Shown here one piece after another: positions 55,201 through 60,784 of a stretch of 60,784 bases of DNA. A model generated the notes under the pieces. That model saw nothing but the letters and a program-made list of their open reading frames with translations, had not been told where the DNA came from and made no database searches. A program made the position numbers and the translations under genes. The stretch's first letter is position 1. The number at the start of each line of letters is the position of its first letter. The DNA is taken from NCBI GenBank assembly GCA_016787345.1, contig JAEUUU010000155.1, forward strand, positions 1-60,784. The letters are read 5' to 3'. Source of the stretch: Saprospiraceae bacterium (GTDB lineage: Bacteria; Bacteroidota; Bacteroidia; Chitinophagales; Saprospiraceae).

Positions 55201-57534
55201 TGGCGTGCCTCCGTCGACACTTACACTTACAGTGCCTTGCGGTGTGTAACAGTCGATATTGGTTTCAACGGTCAGGTCAACCGTAAGCAGGGGCGGCTCA
55301 TCCAGGGTGATGGTCGCTTCCTCGGTACAGCCTTTGTTGTCGGTCGCCGTCACGGTGTAGGTGCCCGGTCCGAGGTTATTTTGGGTCGCGCCCGATCCGC
55401 TGTTCGACCACACATAAGTGTATGGGTTGGTCCCGCCGCTGGCCGAAGCGGTGATAGAGCCGTTGGCTTGCCCGAAACATTTCGGATCGATACCATTCAG
55501 GTTGACGCTGACGTCGTATTCCAGCAGGTTGGCCGTGCCGCTTACGGTGCCGGTACATCCGTTTTGCCCCGTGACACTGACCAGGCTGTACGTGCCGGGA
55601 TCGGTGACGGTGATGGTTGCCGGCGAACTTGAAAAGGATTCGGTCATTTGACCATTCGGGGTGTTGTAAACCACCTCCCAGGGCGACAGGCCGGTCAGGG
55701 TGATGGTCAGCGTAACCGAACCTGGGGTGTCTTCGCAGAAATATCCGCTGCCGCTCAGGTTGGCGGTGGGGGAGGGTTCGAGGGTGACGGTTGCTGTTGC
55801 AGTAGCGGTATTGCCGCATTTTTCCGTGACGGTGACGGTGTAGGTGTTGGTTCCCGGCGTCGTCACCGTAATGCTTGGCGTAGTTGCGCTATTGCTCCAC
55901 AGGTAAGTGTAAGGCGTCAGGCCACCGCTTACCGTGGGCGAGATCGTTGCGCTGTTGCCGCCGCACAGGGTTTGATCTTCGAGCGTGACTTCCAGCGGCG
56001 GGACGTCATTGATCAAAAAAGTCAGTTCCTGCAAAGAGCAGGAGCAGGCATTTTGGAGTTGAATGATAATGGATTCCTGGCCTTCAATGATGAGATCGGC
56101 AAATACGGTAACCGGGATCAGAATTTCTGTCTGATTGGCCGGAATGGTGATCGGATTGGGCAAATCGGCGTAGTCTTCGCCCGGGGTTGCCGTACTGTTG
56201 GAGCCAATGGTGTAGTAAATATCGACTGGTTGGGATACATCGCCGCCGATGCGGATGAATTTGATAAAACCGCCGGTGCAGCCTTCATACGCAAAAGTTT
56301 GTCCGGCCGGGTAAACGGTTTCCGGTTTGATGGTGCCGCCCGCATCAAAGGAGTTGGCCTTCAAAAAAACGGCCGAAGCAAAAGCGGCATCACCGATGTC
56401 GGCGATAGCGAGTTTGATGTGATAGGTGGAGCAAGGCGTAACGTTGGCTGTGGCGGTGAGCACGCTTGTCCAGCCGTCGAGCTGGTTGTCGGCCGTGTTG
56501 TAGGTGCCGGTGCAGGTAGGCGTAGGGCCGCCGCCGAAGGTGTTGTTATTGACGTAATAAGAGGAATTACTCAGGTGGTTGACGTTGTTGATGGTCACCG
56601 GGGTAGAGGTACTGGGAATCAGGGCGATATTCTGATTGCCGCCAAAGCCGGGGCCGCTGATGAAAAAGCCGAACACGTCGTTGAAGTTGGAGTTGACGTA
56701 TTCGCAATATTCTTCCGACCCGAAAACGAAATCGAACTGAACCGTCGAGGCGGTGGGTGTAAAATCAAACTCGATTTTAGAAACGTCGTACTGGTTACCG
56801 CCGGTCAGCGTAGCCAGGTCGGTATCGTCGGCAGAGTTGTTGCCAAAACCGCCCCCGGCATTGGCCGCGTTATTGGGGCCGTGTACGACGTTGACGTTGC
56901 CCGTGCAAAGAATCACCCCGTTTGCGATATTTATACTACCCGCGCCGTTGGTAAATGTGCCGCGCGAGTTGGCGTTGCCTGCCGAAGTTACATTGGATAC
57001 ATCGAAGCAGTTGCCGCCGATAAGCGTATTCTGGATGAGGCTGGTGGCCCCAATACCGCCCGTGGTGGAGATATTGGGCGCAAACATTTGCGGCGCCTGT
57101 TCGACGAAAGCTTCCATCCAGGGATTGGGGCAGCTTTCGCACATGACCGACAGGTACAGCGGAATATCCGTCGTACCAGGCTCAAAGTTTTCACTGGCTA
57201 ACAAAAAGGTAGCCTGGGCTCCCTCGGCGACAAATCGCCGTTCTGCTGGCGAGTCGCCGCGCGTCATGGAAACCGCCTTTTTTTCCTGAACAGCGTCCGC
57301 CATGGACAACTCGAAAGTGGAACGTTGTCCCGCCGCCATAGGAACGGCGTTGACGGAGTAGGTTTCGCCAGGCGTCAGGCCGTTCAGTATAACCTGATGT
57401 TTGCCATGGGAAACCGTCAGCGGCGTGCGAATCTGGCGCCCTTCCAGCGTTACCTGAATCGTTTGTTGTGCATTTAGTTGGTGGGCAAAAAAAGCCGTGA
57501 TGACCAGGGTTAAGAGTGTAAACCAACGAGCCAT
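46243..57534 (-). CDS. Giant T9SS type B adhesin with 32 Ig/PKD-like repeats
   Basis: A 3763-residue protein. Order: signal peptide (1-22, ending LNAQ), a choice-of-anchor-L-like domain (about 140-385, with VQFDFVFGSEEYCEYVN), a Calx-beta-like domain (about 418-515), four diverged PKD/SprB-like modules (about 515-834), 32 tandem repeats of about 84 residues (835-3512), one more SprB-like repeat, and a gliding-type T9SS sorting domain (about 3600-3763, with APNAISPNSDDGVND, YDRWGNQVF and GWDGTFRG). It is likely exported to the surface as a long fibre that binds cells or surfaces. No PorP/SprF gene is next to it. The frame is open throughout. Confidence 0.9.
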   Translation of the reverse strand: MARWFTLLTLVITAFFAHQLNAQQTIQVTLEGRQIRTPLTVSHGKHQVILNGLTPGETYSVNAVPMAAGQRSTFELSMADAVQEKKAVSMTRGDSPAERRFVAEGAQATFLLASENFEPGTTDIPLYLSVMCESCPNPWMEAFVEQAPQMFAPNISTTGGIGATSLIQNTLIGGNCFDVSNVTSAGNANSRGTFTNGAGSINIANGVILCTGNVNVVHGPNNAANAGGGFGNNSADDTDLATLTGGNQYDVSKIEFDFTPTASTVQFDFVFGSEEYCEYVNSNFNDVFGFFISGPGFGGNQNIALIPSTSTPVTINNVNHLSNSSYYVNNNTFGGGPTPTCTGTYNTADNQLDGWTSVLTATANVTPCSTYHIKLAIADIGDAAFASAVFLKANSFDAGGTIKPETVYPAGQTFAYEGCTGGFIKFIRIGGDVSQPVDIYYTIGSNSTATPGEDYADLPNPITIPANQTEILIPVTVFADLIIEGQESIIIQLQNACSCSLQELTFLINDVPPLEVTLEDQTLCGGNSATISPTVSGGLTPYTYLWSNSATTPSITVTTPGTNTYTVTVTEKCGNTATATATVTLEPSPTANLSGSGYFCEDTPGSVTLTITLTGLSPWEVVYNTPNGQMTESFSSSPATITVTDPGTYSLVSVTGQNGCTGTVSGTANLLEYDVSVNLNGIDPKCFGQANGSITASASGGTNPYTYVWSNSGSGATQNNLGPGTYTVTATDNKGCTEEATITLDEPPLLTVDLTVETNIDCYTPQGTVSVSVDGGTPGYTYLWSNNSNQPEPTFTSGGTYILTVTDSQNCTSTATAVITQNTTQPTAVATFTGQVTCTTPEITINGNGSSTGPQFTYEWSGPGIVSGETTLEPIVDQGGTYTLTVTNNENGCTKTVSVTVPQNNNPPNAAANSPVNISCTNPTVSINGNGSSTGAGITYQWTTTDGNIVSGGNTINPQVNLAGTYTILVTNTNNGCTAEASVTVSGNNTPPTVTINPPGEVNCFTPTIDLNADANSASGNVNYNWSASGGGVISGGGNTSSPTISAGGNYTVTVTDPANSCTATATISVTADLVQPVAVAAPPVVLTCSLPEITLDGTGSSTGPDFSYEWSGPGIVSGETTLNPVIDAPGSYTLTVTNNDNGCTKTVTVNVTQNANPPNAAANSPVNISCTNPTVSINGNGSSTGGAITYQWTTTDGNIVSGANTINPQVNLAGTYTILVTNTNNGCTAEASVTVEGNNTPPTVNIDPPGEVNCFTPTIDLNADANSSSGNVNYNWSASGGGVISGGGNSSSPSVSAGGTYTVTVTDPVNSCTATATISVTADLVQPVAVAAPPAVLTCQFPEITLNGNGSSSGPDFSYEWSGPGIVSGETTLNPVIDAPGSYTLTVTNNDNGCTKTVTVNVTQNANLPNAVANGNVPISCTNPTVSISGVGSSTGSNFSFEWSTTDGNFVSGQNTLTPQVNLAGTYTIVVTNNVTGCTNEASVTVTGNNVPPTVNINPPDIVNCYNPVITLEANGWSQNGNLNYQWTATNGGVISGGGNTSSPDVSAAGTYTVVVTDPDNNCTATAFVTVAANLTQPVAAVATPQTLTCQNPEITLNGNGSSQGPDFTYEWSGPGIVSGETTLNPVVDAPGSYTLTVTNNANGCTKQVTVNVNSNQNYPNVSAGPEQLLNCLHPTVQLQAQASTGANFTFTWTANPGNFVSGQNTLSPTVNQPGVYYLVVTNTTNGCTSEDFVTVDENFDTPDAVVATPGILNCYNPEIDLDATGSTQGPNDVFQWTTTNGVIVSGANTPTPTVNDPGTYNLLITNSVSGCTDQAQVTVTQDITPPTANAGPGATLTCTAPIYTINATASVGPQFSYEWSGPSIVSGETTLNPVVDAGGTYTLTVTNNDNGCTKTSSVTININQNYPNAFVQPPGIINCATAVVELNAVGTTTGANISYQWTASPGNIVSGATTLKPKVNEAGYYTLVVTNTSNGCTDEVEVFVDENTTQPSLGIAPPLQLNCNFPSVQLDASSSSQGNEFNYNWTTTNGHILYGNGTPTPEVDEPGTYTLVISNQENFCTATGSVVVTEDFSLPTAVAVSTGTLTCQFPQVELSGVGSSDGWPFFAEWSTTNGNILSGNLTLNPIVNQPGTYTLTITNTENGCTSTASASVVTSQTFPTADAGPAPTLTCANAQLNLDGSGSSQGAQYVYVWSTLNGNIVSGSNTLNPIINQPGSYDLNVLNTQTGCASTATVTVGQNIAPPNAAVAPGGILSCTVNSLILNGVGSSAGAGYTYNWTTANGNILSGNNTLNPVINAVGAYTLVVTNTLNGCTASASTSVGADASLPTASAGAPDTLTCAVQQLVLNGSASSQGANFNYAWSGPGLVNGGNTLNPTVNAPGLYELLVTNTSNGCTALSSVNIPNDVALPLAEAGPAAQINCNFPTLTLDGSPSSSGPVFTYLWTTAGGNFISGQNTASPVVDQPGTYNLLVTNIQNGCTAVDNVVIDQNTTPPSVEAGPNGLITCTNATVTLSGTGSTGAQFAYSWTTANGNIASGANTLNPVVDAAGTYNLLITNTQTGCTATDVVTVNKDANVPTALATVPGELNCVVGSVQLNGNASTQGANIQFNWTTANGNFTGGQNTLTPTVNQPGQYTLNILNTTNNCTASSTVTVDQNLTPPLANAGTPAVISCFNPQLTLNGSGSSQGQQYSYLWSTSNGNIVSGNTTLSPIVNQSGFYNLTVTDQTNGCTASSSVQILLDQNSPEADAGADPLLTCTVASLQLNGTNSSIGPVFQYQWTASNGGNIVSGANSLTPTINEPGTYTLLVSNPQNGCTAQDVTVVTENLTPPSVNAGPSPTLNCQLIQTQLGGSASAQGPGQLAYLWTTSGGNILAGQNTLTPTVNQPGTYNLLVTNLLTGCTSTASVPVAQNVFYPVVDAGPTAVLTCLNTTNTLGATVSNAGPNYQIGWTTQNGNFVSGQNSLNPVVNAAGIYNLTITNPDNFCTATDQVVITQDASLPTAIAGNGPTLTCAVTTVPLDGSGSSVGAAFTYTWTTSDGQIISGANTLAPTVGAPGTYQLLVFNTQNSCQAVSSVVVNQNITPPLAVTGAPQTLTCTDASLQLSGQGSSSGAQFVYQWSTTDGQILSGANGLEPLVGEPGNYVLQVTDQVNGCASTATAVVLQDVNAPLAAAATPGELTCQVTTLSLSGAGSSVGNNFNYQWTATNGGQILNGVTSLSPLVAEPGTYTLQVTNSDNGCTETATVIVAENVTPPAVNAGPDSEVTCTDPQLVLSAIAVGGVNGLSYNWTASNGGTIISGANTAQPTIGTGGAYSLLVTDLYNGCTNTDQLLVATDQTPPNVLIAAPEQLTCAVQTVQLNGAGSSSGSVFEYNWSGPGILSGASTLNPTVNQPGLYTLDIVNTDNGCPAQLTTTVVQDIQPPLAEAGNGFELTCSVEEDELSASGSSAGINFVYQWTTQNGNILAGANSATPLVNAVGTYNLLVTNTQTGCTATDQTLVTENTNYPAALELATEKPACGGQPGAITFNEVIGGVGPYLYSIDGGETFLNANEFGNLTPGTYNLAVQDINGCEYNQVLTFPVPVEPNVTVDPEISIQFGESATLTAAINIPMSQIDTIIWSPMESLTLTNLPTKVIARPFRDTKYTVTIINVDGCVDVAEIIVRVSEPNIWAPNAISPNSDDGVNDEFLIWAQQNTVEIIRSLQIYDRWGNQVFQAKDIQPNDPKLGWDGTFRGQVMNPAVFVWWAEVVLIDGRSILMKGDVTIVQ
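46999..55032 (-). repeat. Array of 32 Ig/PKD-like coding repeats, about 251 bp each
   Basis: I counted 32 consecutive units from residue 835 to 3512. Each has a first Cys (such as LTC or ISC), a W in the middle, SG.NTLNP, P/AGTYTL.VTNT and a second Cys in the NGCT motif. The Cys pair is kept in every unit, so each domain probably has one disulfide. Confidence 0.88.
52774..55032 (-). repeat. Three tandem 753-bp super-repeats (each three domains)
   Basis: The first nine domains form three A-B-C triplets. The A units start at 55032, 54279 and 53526, and the next A-type unit at 52773: exact 753-bp steps (251 codons). The first two triplets are nearly identical; the third is more diverged. Confidence 0.8.
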
Positions 57535-57838
57535 AGTAGTTTTGTTATGCAGGTTTGGACAAAAAAGTGCAAATTGAACAGCGCAAACTGGCGTTGCGTG
57601 TCAGTGTTCGGATTAGCAAAAAATGAGGTATTGGAAAAATTCAATTTTGAAGGAAGCGTGGCGAATGTATTAATATTTCGCAAAACAAGCCTGTTTTGCC
57701 TTTTCAAATATTCTTGAAACGGGATTTTTATAAGTCTGGTTGCGCCTCGAAATTCGGCATGCCCACACCGGCGCTTCGCCTTACATTTGCCGTTCTATTT
57801 TCGTATTTTCAACAATTTTTACAGACCGGCTTTTCTGC
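57535..57838. other. 304-bp intergenic region between the divergent adhesin and mutS genes
   Basis: A-rich sequence with no gene. TACATTTG at 57782-57789 fits a -7 element for mutS, 50 bp before its start. I see no clear -7 box for the adhesin on the minus strand and no repeat or hairpin of note. Confidence 0.5.
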
Positions 57839-60514
57839 ATGGCGCGTACCAAAAAAAACGAATCAAACTCCAACGGCGCTCCGTCTACGACCCCGCTGAT
57901 GGCGCAGTATGTTCAGGTAAAAGCCAAACACCCGGATGCCGTGCTGCTTTTCAGGGTGGGCGACTTTTACGAAACCTTCGGAGAAGACGCCGTTCGGGCC
58001 TCCAAAGCCCTGGGTATCACCCTGACCAGCCGCAACAACGGCGGCTCCGACGTCGAACTGGCCGGGTTCCCGCACCATGCGCTCGATATGTACCTGCCCC
58101 GGCTCGTGCGCGCCGGCTACCGGGTGGCCATCTGCGAACAAATGGAAAAGCCGGTGCCTGGAAAAGTCGTTCGCCGTGCTGTCACCGAGGTGGTTACCCC
58201 CGGCGTTACGACCGACGACGCCTTGCTGGAACACCATCAAAACAACTACCTGGCCACCCTTGCCTGGGCGCCCAACGATCGGTTCGGCGTGGCCTTCCTC
58301 GATATCAGTACCGGCGAGTTTTTTGTCAGCGAAGGCGACACGCCAACCATCGACAAACTGTTCCAAAGCTTCAAACCCGCCGAGATCGTATTGCCCAAAA
58401 GCCGCCAGAAGGAATTTGTCACACTGTTCGGCGACCGGTTTTATTGCTATGCGCTGGAAGACTGGATTTTTACGCACGACTTCGCCCGCGAAAAACTCCT
58501 CCAGCACTTCCAAACCGCCAGCCTCAAAGGTTTTGGCGTGGATGAACTCGACCTGGCCCAAACGGCGGCCGGGGCAGCGCTCCACTACCTCGCCGCCACC
58601 GAAAACACCCGACTGGCGCATATCCTGAGCATCAGCCGGCTGCAGACCGACCGCTATGTGTGGCTCGACCGGTTTACCATCCGGAATCTGGAACTGGTGA
58701 GCGCCAACCAGGAACACGGAACTTCATTGTTACAGGTGCTCGACAAAACACTGAGTCCTATGGGCGCCCGCCTGCTCAAGAAATGGATTCTGCTTCCGCT
58801 GACCAGCCTGACCCAAATCAGGGAGCGGCAAGAGGTGGTTGCTTATTTCGTCGATCATTCCGATTTCGTATCAGACCTGGAACCCCATGTGCGACAAATA
58901 GGCGACCTGGAACGGCTCATGGCCAAAACGGCGGTCGGAAAAATCAATCCGCGCGAAGTCATGGCCTTGCGGCGCGCCCTGCTGGCCATCGAACAACTGA
59001 AAGAATCGCTCTCCGGCGCCAGCCCCGAACTCGGCAAGATGGCCGATACCCTGCAACTTTGCCTCACCCTGCGCCAACGCATCGAAGCTACCATCGCCCC
59101 CGACCCGCCAACCGATGCGCGAAAAGGAGGCGCCATTGCCGACGGTGCACACCCCGAACTCGACGAACTGCGCAGCATCGCCCGCAACAGCCGCGAACAC
59201 CTGCTGGCCATCCAGCAGCACGAAACGGAACGAACCGGCATTTCCAGCCTGAAAATCGGGTTCAACAACGTGTTCGGGTACTACCTCGAAGTCACCAGCA
59301 AATGGAAAGACCAGGTGCCGCCCGAATGGACGCGCAAACAAACCATCGCCAACGGCGAACGCTACATCACCCCCGAATTGAAAGAACTGGAAGCCAAAAT
59401 TCTGGGCGCCGAAGAAAAGATGCTGGAACTGGAAGAACGCATCTTCCGCCAACTGGTGGAAGAAACCGCCGGATATATCCAGCCGATCCAGCACAATGCC
59501 CAACTGGTGGCCCGGCTCGATTGCCTGCTCACCTTTGCCAAAAATGCCGCCCAGTACCACTACGTCCGCCCGGAAGTGGACGACTCCACTGTTGTCGACA
59601 TCAAAGCCGGCCGGCATCCGGTCATCGAACGCCAACTTCCGGTCGGAGAGCAGTTTGTGCCCAACGACGTGTGGCTCGACAACGAAGACGTGCAAATTAT
59701 CCTGCTCACCGGCCCCAATATGGCCGGTAAATCGGCGCTCCTGCGCCAAACCGCACTCATTGCACTCATGGCGCAAATGGGCAGCTTCGTGCCGGCCGAC
59801 GCAGCGCGTATCGGTCTGGTCGACAAAGTATTTACCCGCGTGGGTGCCAGCGATAATATCAGCGGGGGGGAAAGTACGTTTATGGTGGAAATGAACGAAA
59901 CGGCGCTGATTATGAACAACGTCAGCGAGCGCTCGCTCATCCTGCTCGACGAAATCGGGCGCGGCACCTCTACCTACGACGGCATTTCCATCGCCTGGAG
60001 CCTGGCCGAATTCCTGCACAACAACGAACGGGCGCGACCCAAAACCCTCTTCGCTACCCACTACCACGAACTAAACGAACTGGCCGAAACCCACCCGCGT
60101 ATCCACAATTACCACATTAGTACTCGTGAACTGGGCCACAAGGTTATCTTCCTGCGCAAACTCACGCCCGGCGGCTCCAATCACTCCTTCGGCATCCATG
60201 TGGCGCGCCTGGCAGGTATGCCGCAGGTAGTCGTAGAACGCGCCCAGGAAATATTAGCCACCCTCGAACAACAACACATCGAATCGGCCGACCGGCAGCG
60301 CCCGCCCGCACCGGAAAAAAATCAGCCGACAGCAGAAGACTTGCGGAAAAAAGTCAAAAACATCGCCGCCCCGCTGCAATTACACATCTTCGACGTGGAT
60401 GAATTTACCCTGAAAATCAAGGAAGAACTGTTGTCCCTGGATCTGAATACCATGACCCCGATGGACGCGCTCTGGAAGTTGAATGAATTGGTGAAAATTG
60501 CGAAAAATAAGTAG
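57839..60514 (+). CDS. mutS: DNA mismatch repair protein MutS
   Basis: An 891-residue MutS1-type mismatch sensor. The start ATG 57839 gives MARTKKNESN; the frame opens at 57740 but those residues are not family-like. The mismatch-reading FYE motif is seen in FRVGDFYETFGED. The connector, lever and clamp domains follow, then the ATPase with Walker A GPNMAGKSALLRQ, Walker B LLDEIGRGTSTYDG and the TH..HEL segment. The tail (about 830-891) carries the helix-turn-helix. A promoter-like TACATTTG lies at 57782. The last part of the gene is repeated in reverse at the window end. Confidence 0.95.
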   Translation: MARTKKNESNSNGAPSTTPLMAQYVQVKAKHPDAVLLFRVGDFYETFGEDAVRASKALGITLTSRNNGGSDVELAGFPHHALDMYLPRLVRAGYRVAICEQMEKPVPGKVVRRAVTEVVTPGVTTDDALLEHHQNNYLATLAWAPNDRFGVAFLDISTGEFFVSEGDTPTIDKLFQSFKPAEIVLPKSRQKEFVTLFGDRFYCYALEDWIFTHDFAREKLLQHFQTASLKGFGVDELDLAQTAAGAALHYLAATENTRLAHILSISRLQTDRYVWLDRFTIRNLELVSANQEHGTSLLQVLDKTLSPMGARLLKKWILLPLTSLTQIRERQEVVAYFVDHSDFVSDLEPHVRQIGDLERLMAKTAVGKINPREVMALRRALLAIEQLKESLSGASPELGKMADTLQLCLTLRQRIEATIAPDPPTDARKGGAIADGAHPELDELRSIARNSREHLLAIQQHETERTGISSLKIGFNNVFGYYLEVTSKWKDQVPPEWTRKQTIANGERYITPELKELEAKILGAEEKMLELEERIFRQLVEETAGYIQPIQHNAQLVARLDCLLTFAKNAAQYHYVRPEVDDSTVVDIKAGRHPVIERQLPVGEQFVPNDVWLDNEDVQIILLTGPNMAGKSALLRQTALIALMAQMGSFVPADAARIGLVDKVFTRVGASDNISGGESTFMVEMNETALIMNNVSERSLILLDEIGRGTSTYDGISIAWSLAEFLHNNERARPKTLFATHYHELNELAETHPRIHNYHISTRELGHKVIFLRKLTPGGSNHSFGIHVARLAGMPQVVVERAQEILATLEQQHIESADRQRPPAPEKNQPTAEDLRKKVKNIAAPLQLHIFDVDEFTLKIKEELLSLDLNTMTPMDALWKLNELVKIAKNK

Positions 60515-60524
60515 ATAAAGGTTT

Positions 60525-60572
60525 GAGGATGCGAGGATTTGAGGATGCGAGGATTTGAGGATGCGAGGATTT
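60525..60572 (+). repeat. Three tandem copies of a 16-bp unit (GAGGATGCGAGGATTT)
   Basis: Perfect units start at 60525, 60541 and 60557. The mirror arm on the other side of the palindrome (60657-60688) has only two copies. Confidence 0.9.
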
Positions 60573-60573
60573 G

Positions 60574-60655
60574 AAAAAAGGGTTATTTCTGCGCTCTGAT
60601 GCGTTTGCTGTCATCTGACTTCATCGCATTGTGAGCGCAGAAATAACCCTTTTTT
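60574..60655. terminator. Large hairpin with T-runs at the mutS 3' end
   Basis: AAAAAAGGGTTATTTCTGCG at 60574-60593 and the four bases after it pair with 60633-60655, leaving a loop of about 36 bases. T-runs flank both sides, so it can end transcripts from either direction; here it stands at the centre of the inverted repeat. Confidence 0.7.
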
Positions 60656-60698
60656 CAAATCCTCGCATCCTCAAATCCTCGCATCCTCAAACCTTTAT

Positions 60699-60784
60699 CT
60701 ACTTATTTTTCGCAATTTTCACCAATTCATTCAACTTCCAGAGCGCGTCCATCGGGGTCATGGTATTCAGATCCAGGGACAACA
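60699..60784 (-). pseudogene. Partial inverted copy of the mutS 3' end
   Basis: Reading the minus strand into the window edge gives the last 28 residues of MutS (ending LVKIAKNK) and the stop codon (CTA at 60699-60701). It is cut by the window edge, so it could be a second mutS copy, a fragment or an assembly artefact. Confidence 0.6.

Larger units (their letters stand above)
60429..60784. repeat. Inverted repeat at the window end including the mutS tail
   Basis: 60429-60572 is repeated in reverse at 60657-60784, differing by one 16-bp unit (three versus two copies). The arms include the last 86 bp of mutS and its stop codon with no mismatch. Confidence 0.85.

Noticed and set aside
55648-57201. 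517-residue open frame opposite the adhesin N-terminus
   Set aside because: Shadow; the minus strand has a signal peptide and recognised domains here.
60525-60572. Short CRISPR or minisatellite at the end of mutS
   Set aside because: Three adjacent 16-bp copies without spacers; simple tandem repeat.

Overview
The window reads as chromosomal DNA of a Bacteroidota bacterium, most likely a Saprospirales-type member (inference). The reasons are secreted proteins with type IX secretion (T9SS) C-terminal domains of both kinds (type A at 2060-3190, gliding-associated type B at 18586-24768 and 46243-57534), a PorP/SprF protein, SprB-like repeats, a TonB-dependent receptor, a DUF4199-type protein, starts without Shine-Dalgarno sequences, and promoters of the Bacteroidota form TTTG-N19-21-TAnnTTTG (best at 28826-28858). 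I saw no tRNA, rRNA, CRISPR array, phage or insertion sequence.

Layout. 1-17300: housekeeping and small genes: an MsbA-like ABC exporter, a secreted T9SS protein, a membrane-tethered LuxR-type protein, a DUF4199-type protein, ornithine aminotransferase (rocD), succinyl-CoA ligase beta (sucC), a 130-bp tandem repeat, a P-loop kinase translationally coupled to an HtrA protease, dapF, a degenerate nicotinate phosphoribosyltransferase paralogue, an AHSA1-like protein, ruvB, a deoxynucleoside kinase and folK. 17385-28807: envelope genes: small secreted proteins, a 2060-residue CUB/PKD/P-domain/SprB-repeat T9SS cargo followed by its PorP/SprF-type partner, a thioredoxin-fold lipoprotein-like protein and a family 2 glycosyltransferase. 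28938-31328: an RhlE-like RNA helicase, a small secreted protein and a LysM protein.

31406-42297 is the most interesting block. On the minus strand it holds a FecA-like TonB receptor, a MORN-repeat lipoprotein and three tandem paralogous lipoproteins of the vanadium haloperoxidase/PAP2 phosphatase superfamily. Divergent from them is an OmpR-type response regulator - histidine kinase - fourth paralogue operon. All four paralogues keep the full KX6RP / PSGH / SRX5HX3D active-site signature. The TonB receptor and the nearest paralogue share an identical predicted promoter: four nTTAA boxes phased at exactly 11 bp, with the first box 22 bp from a CCTTTG -7 element. This looks like a small two-component regulon acting on an oxyanion or halide substrate.

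42366-45943 carries a beta-helix protein and diheme cytochrome pair overlapping folP, then a TerB-like small protein. 46243-57534 is a 3763-residue T9SS adhesin with a choice-of-anchor-L-like N-terminus and 32 Ig/PKD-like repeats; near its N-terminal end the repeats form a 753-bp three-unit super-repeat. The window ends with mutS and a long inverted repeat in which the last 86 bp of mutS reappear in reverse orientation, either a real inversion junction or a contig-end fold-back artefact.
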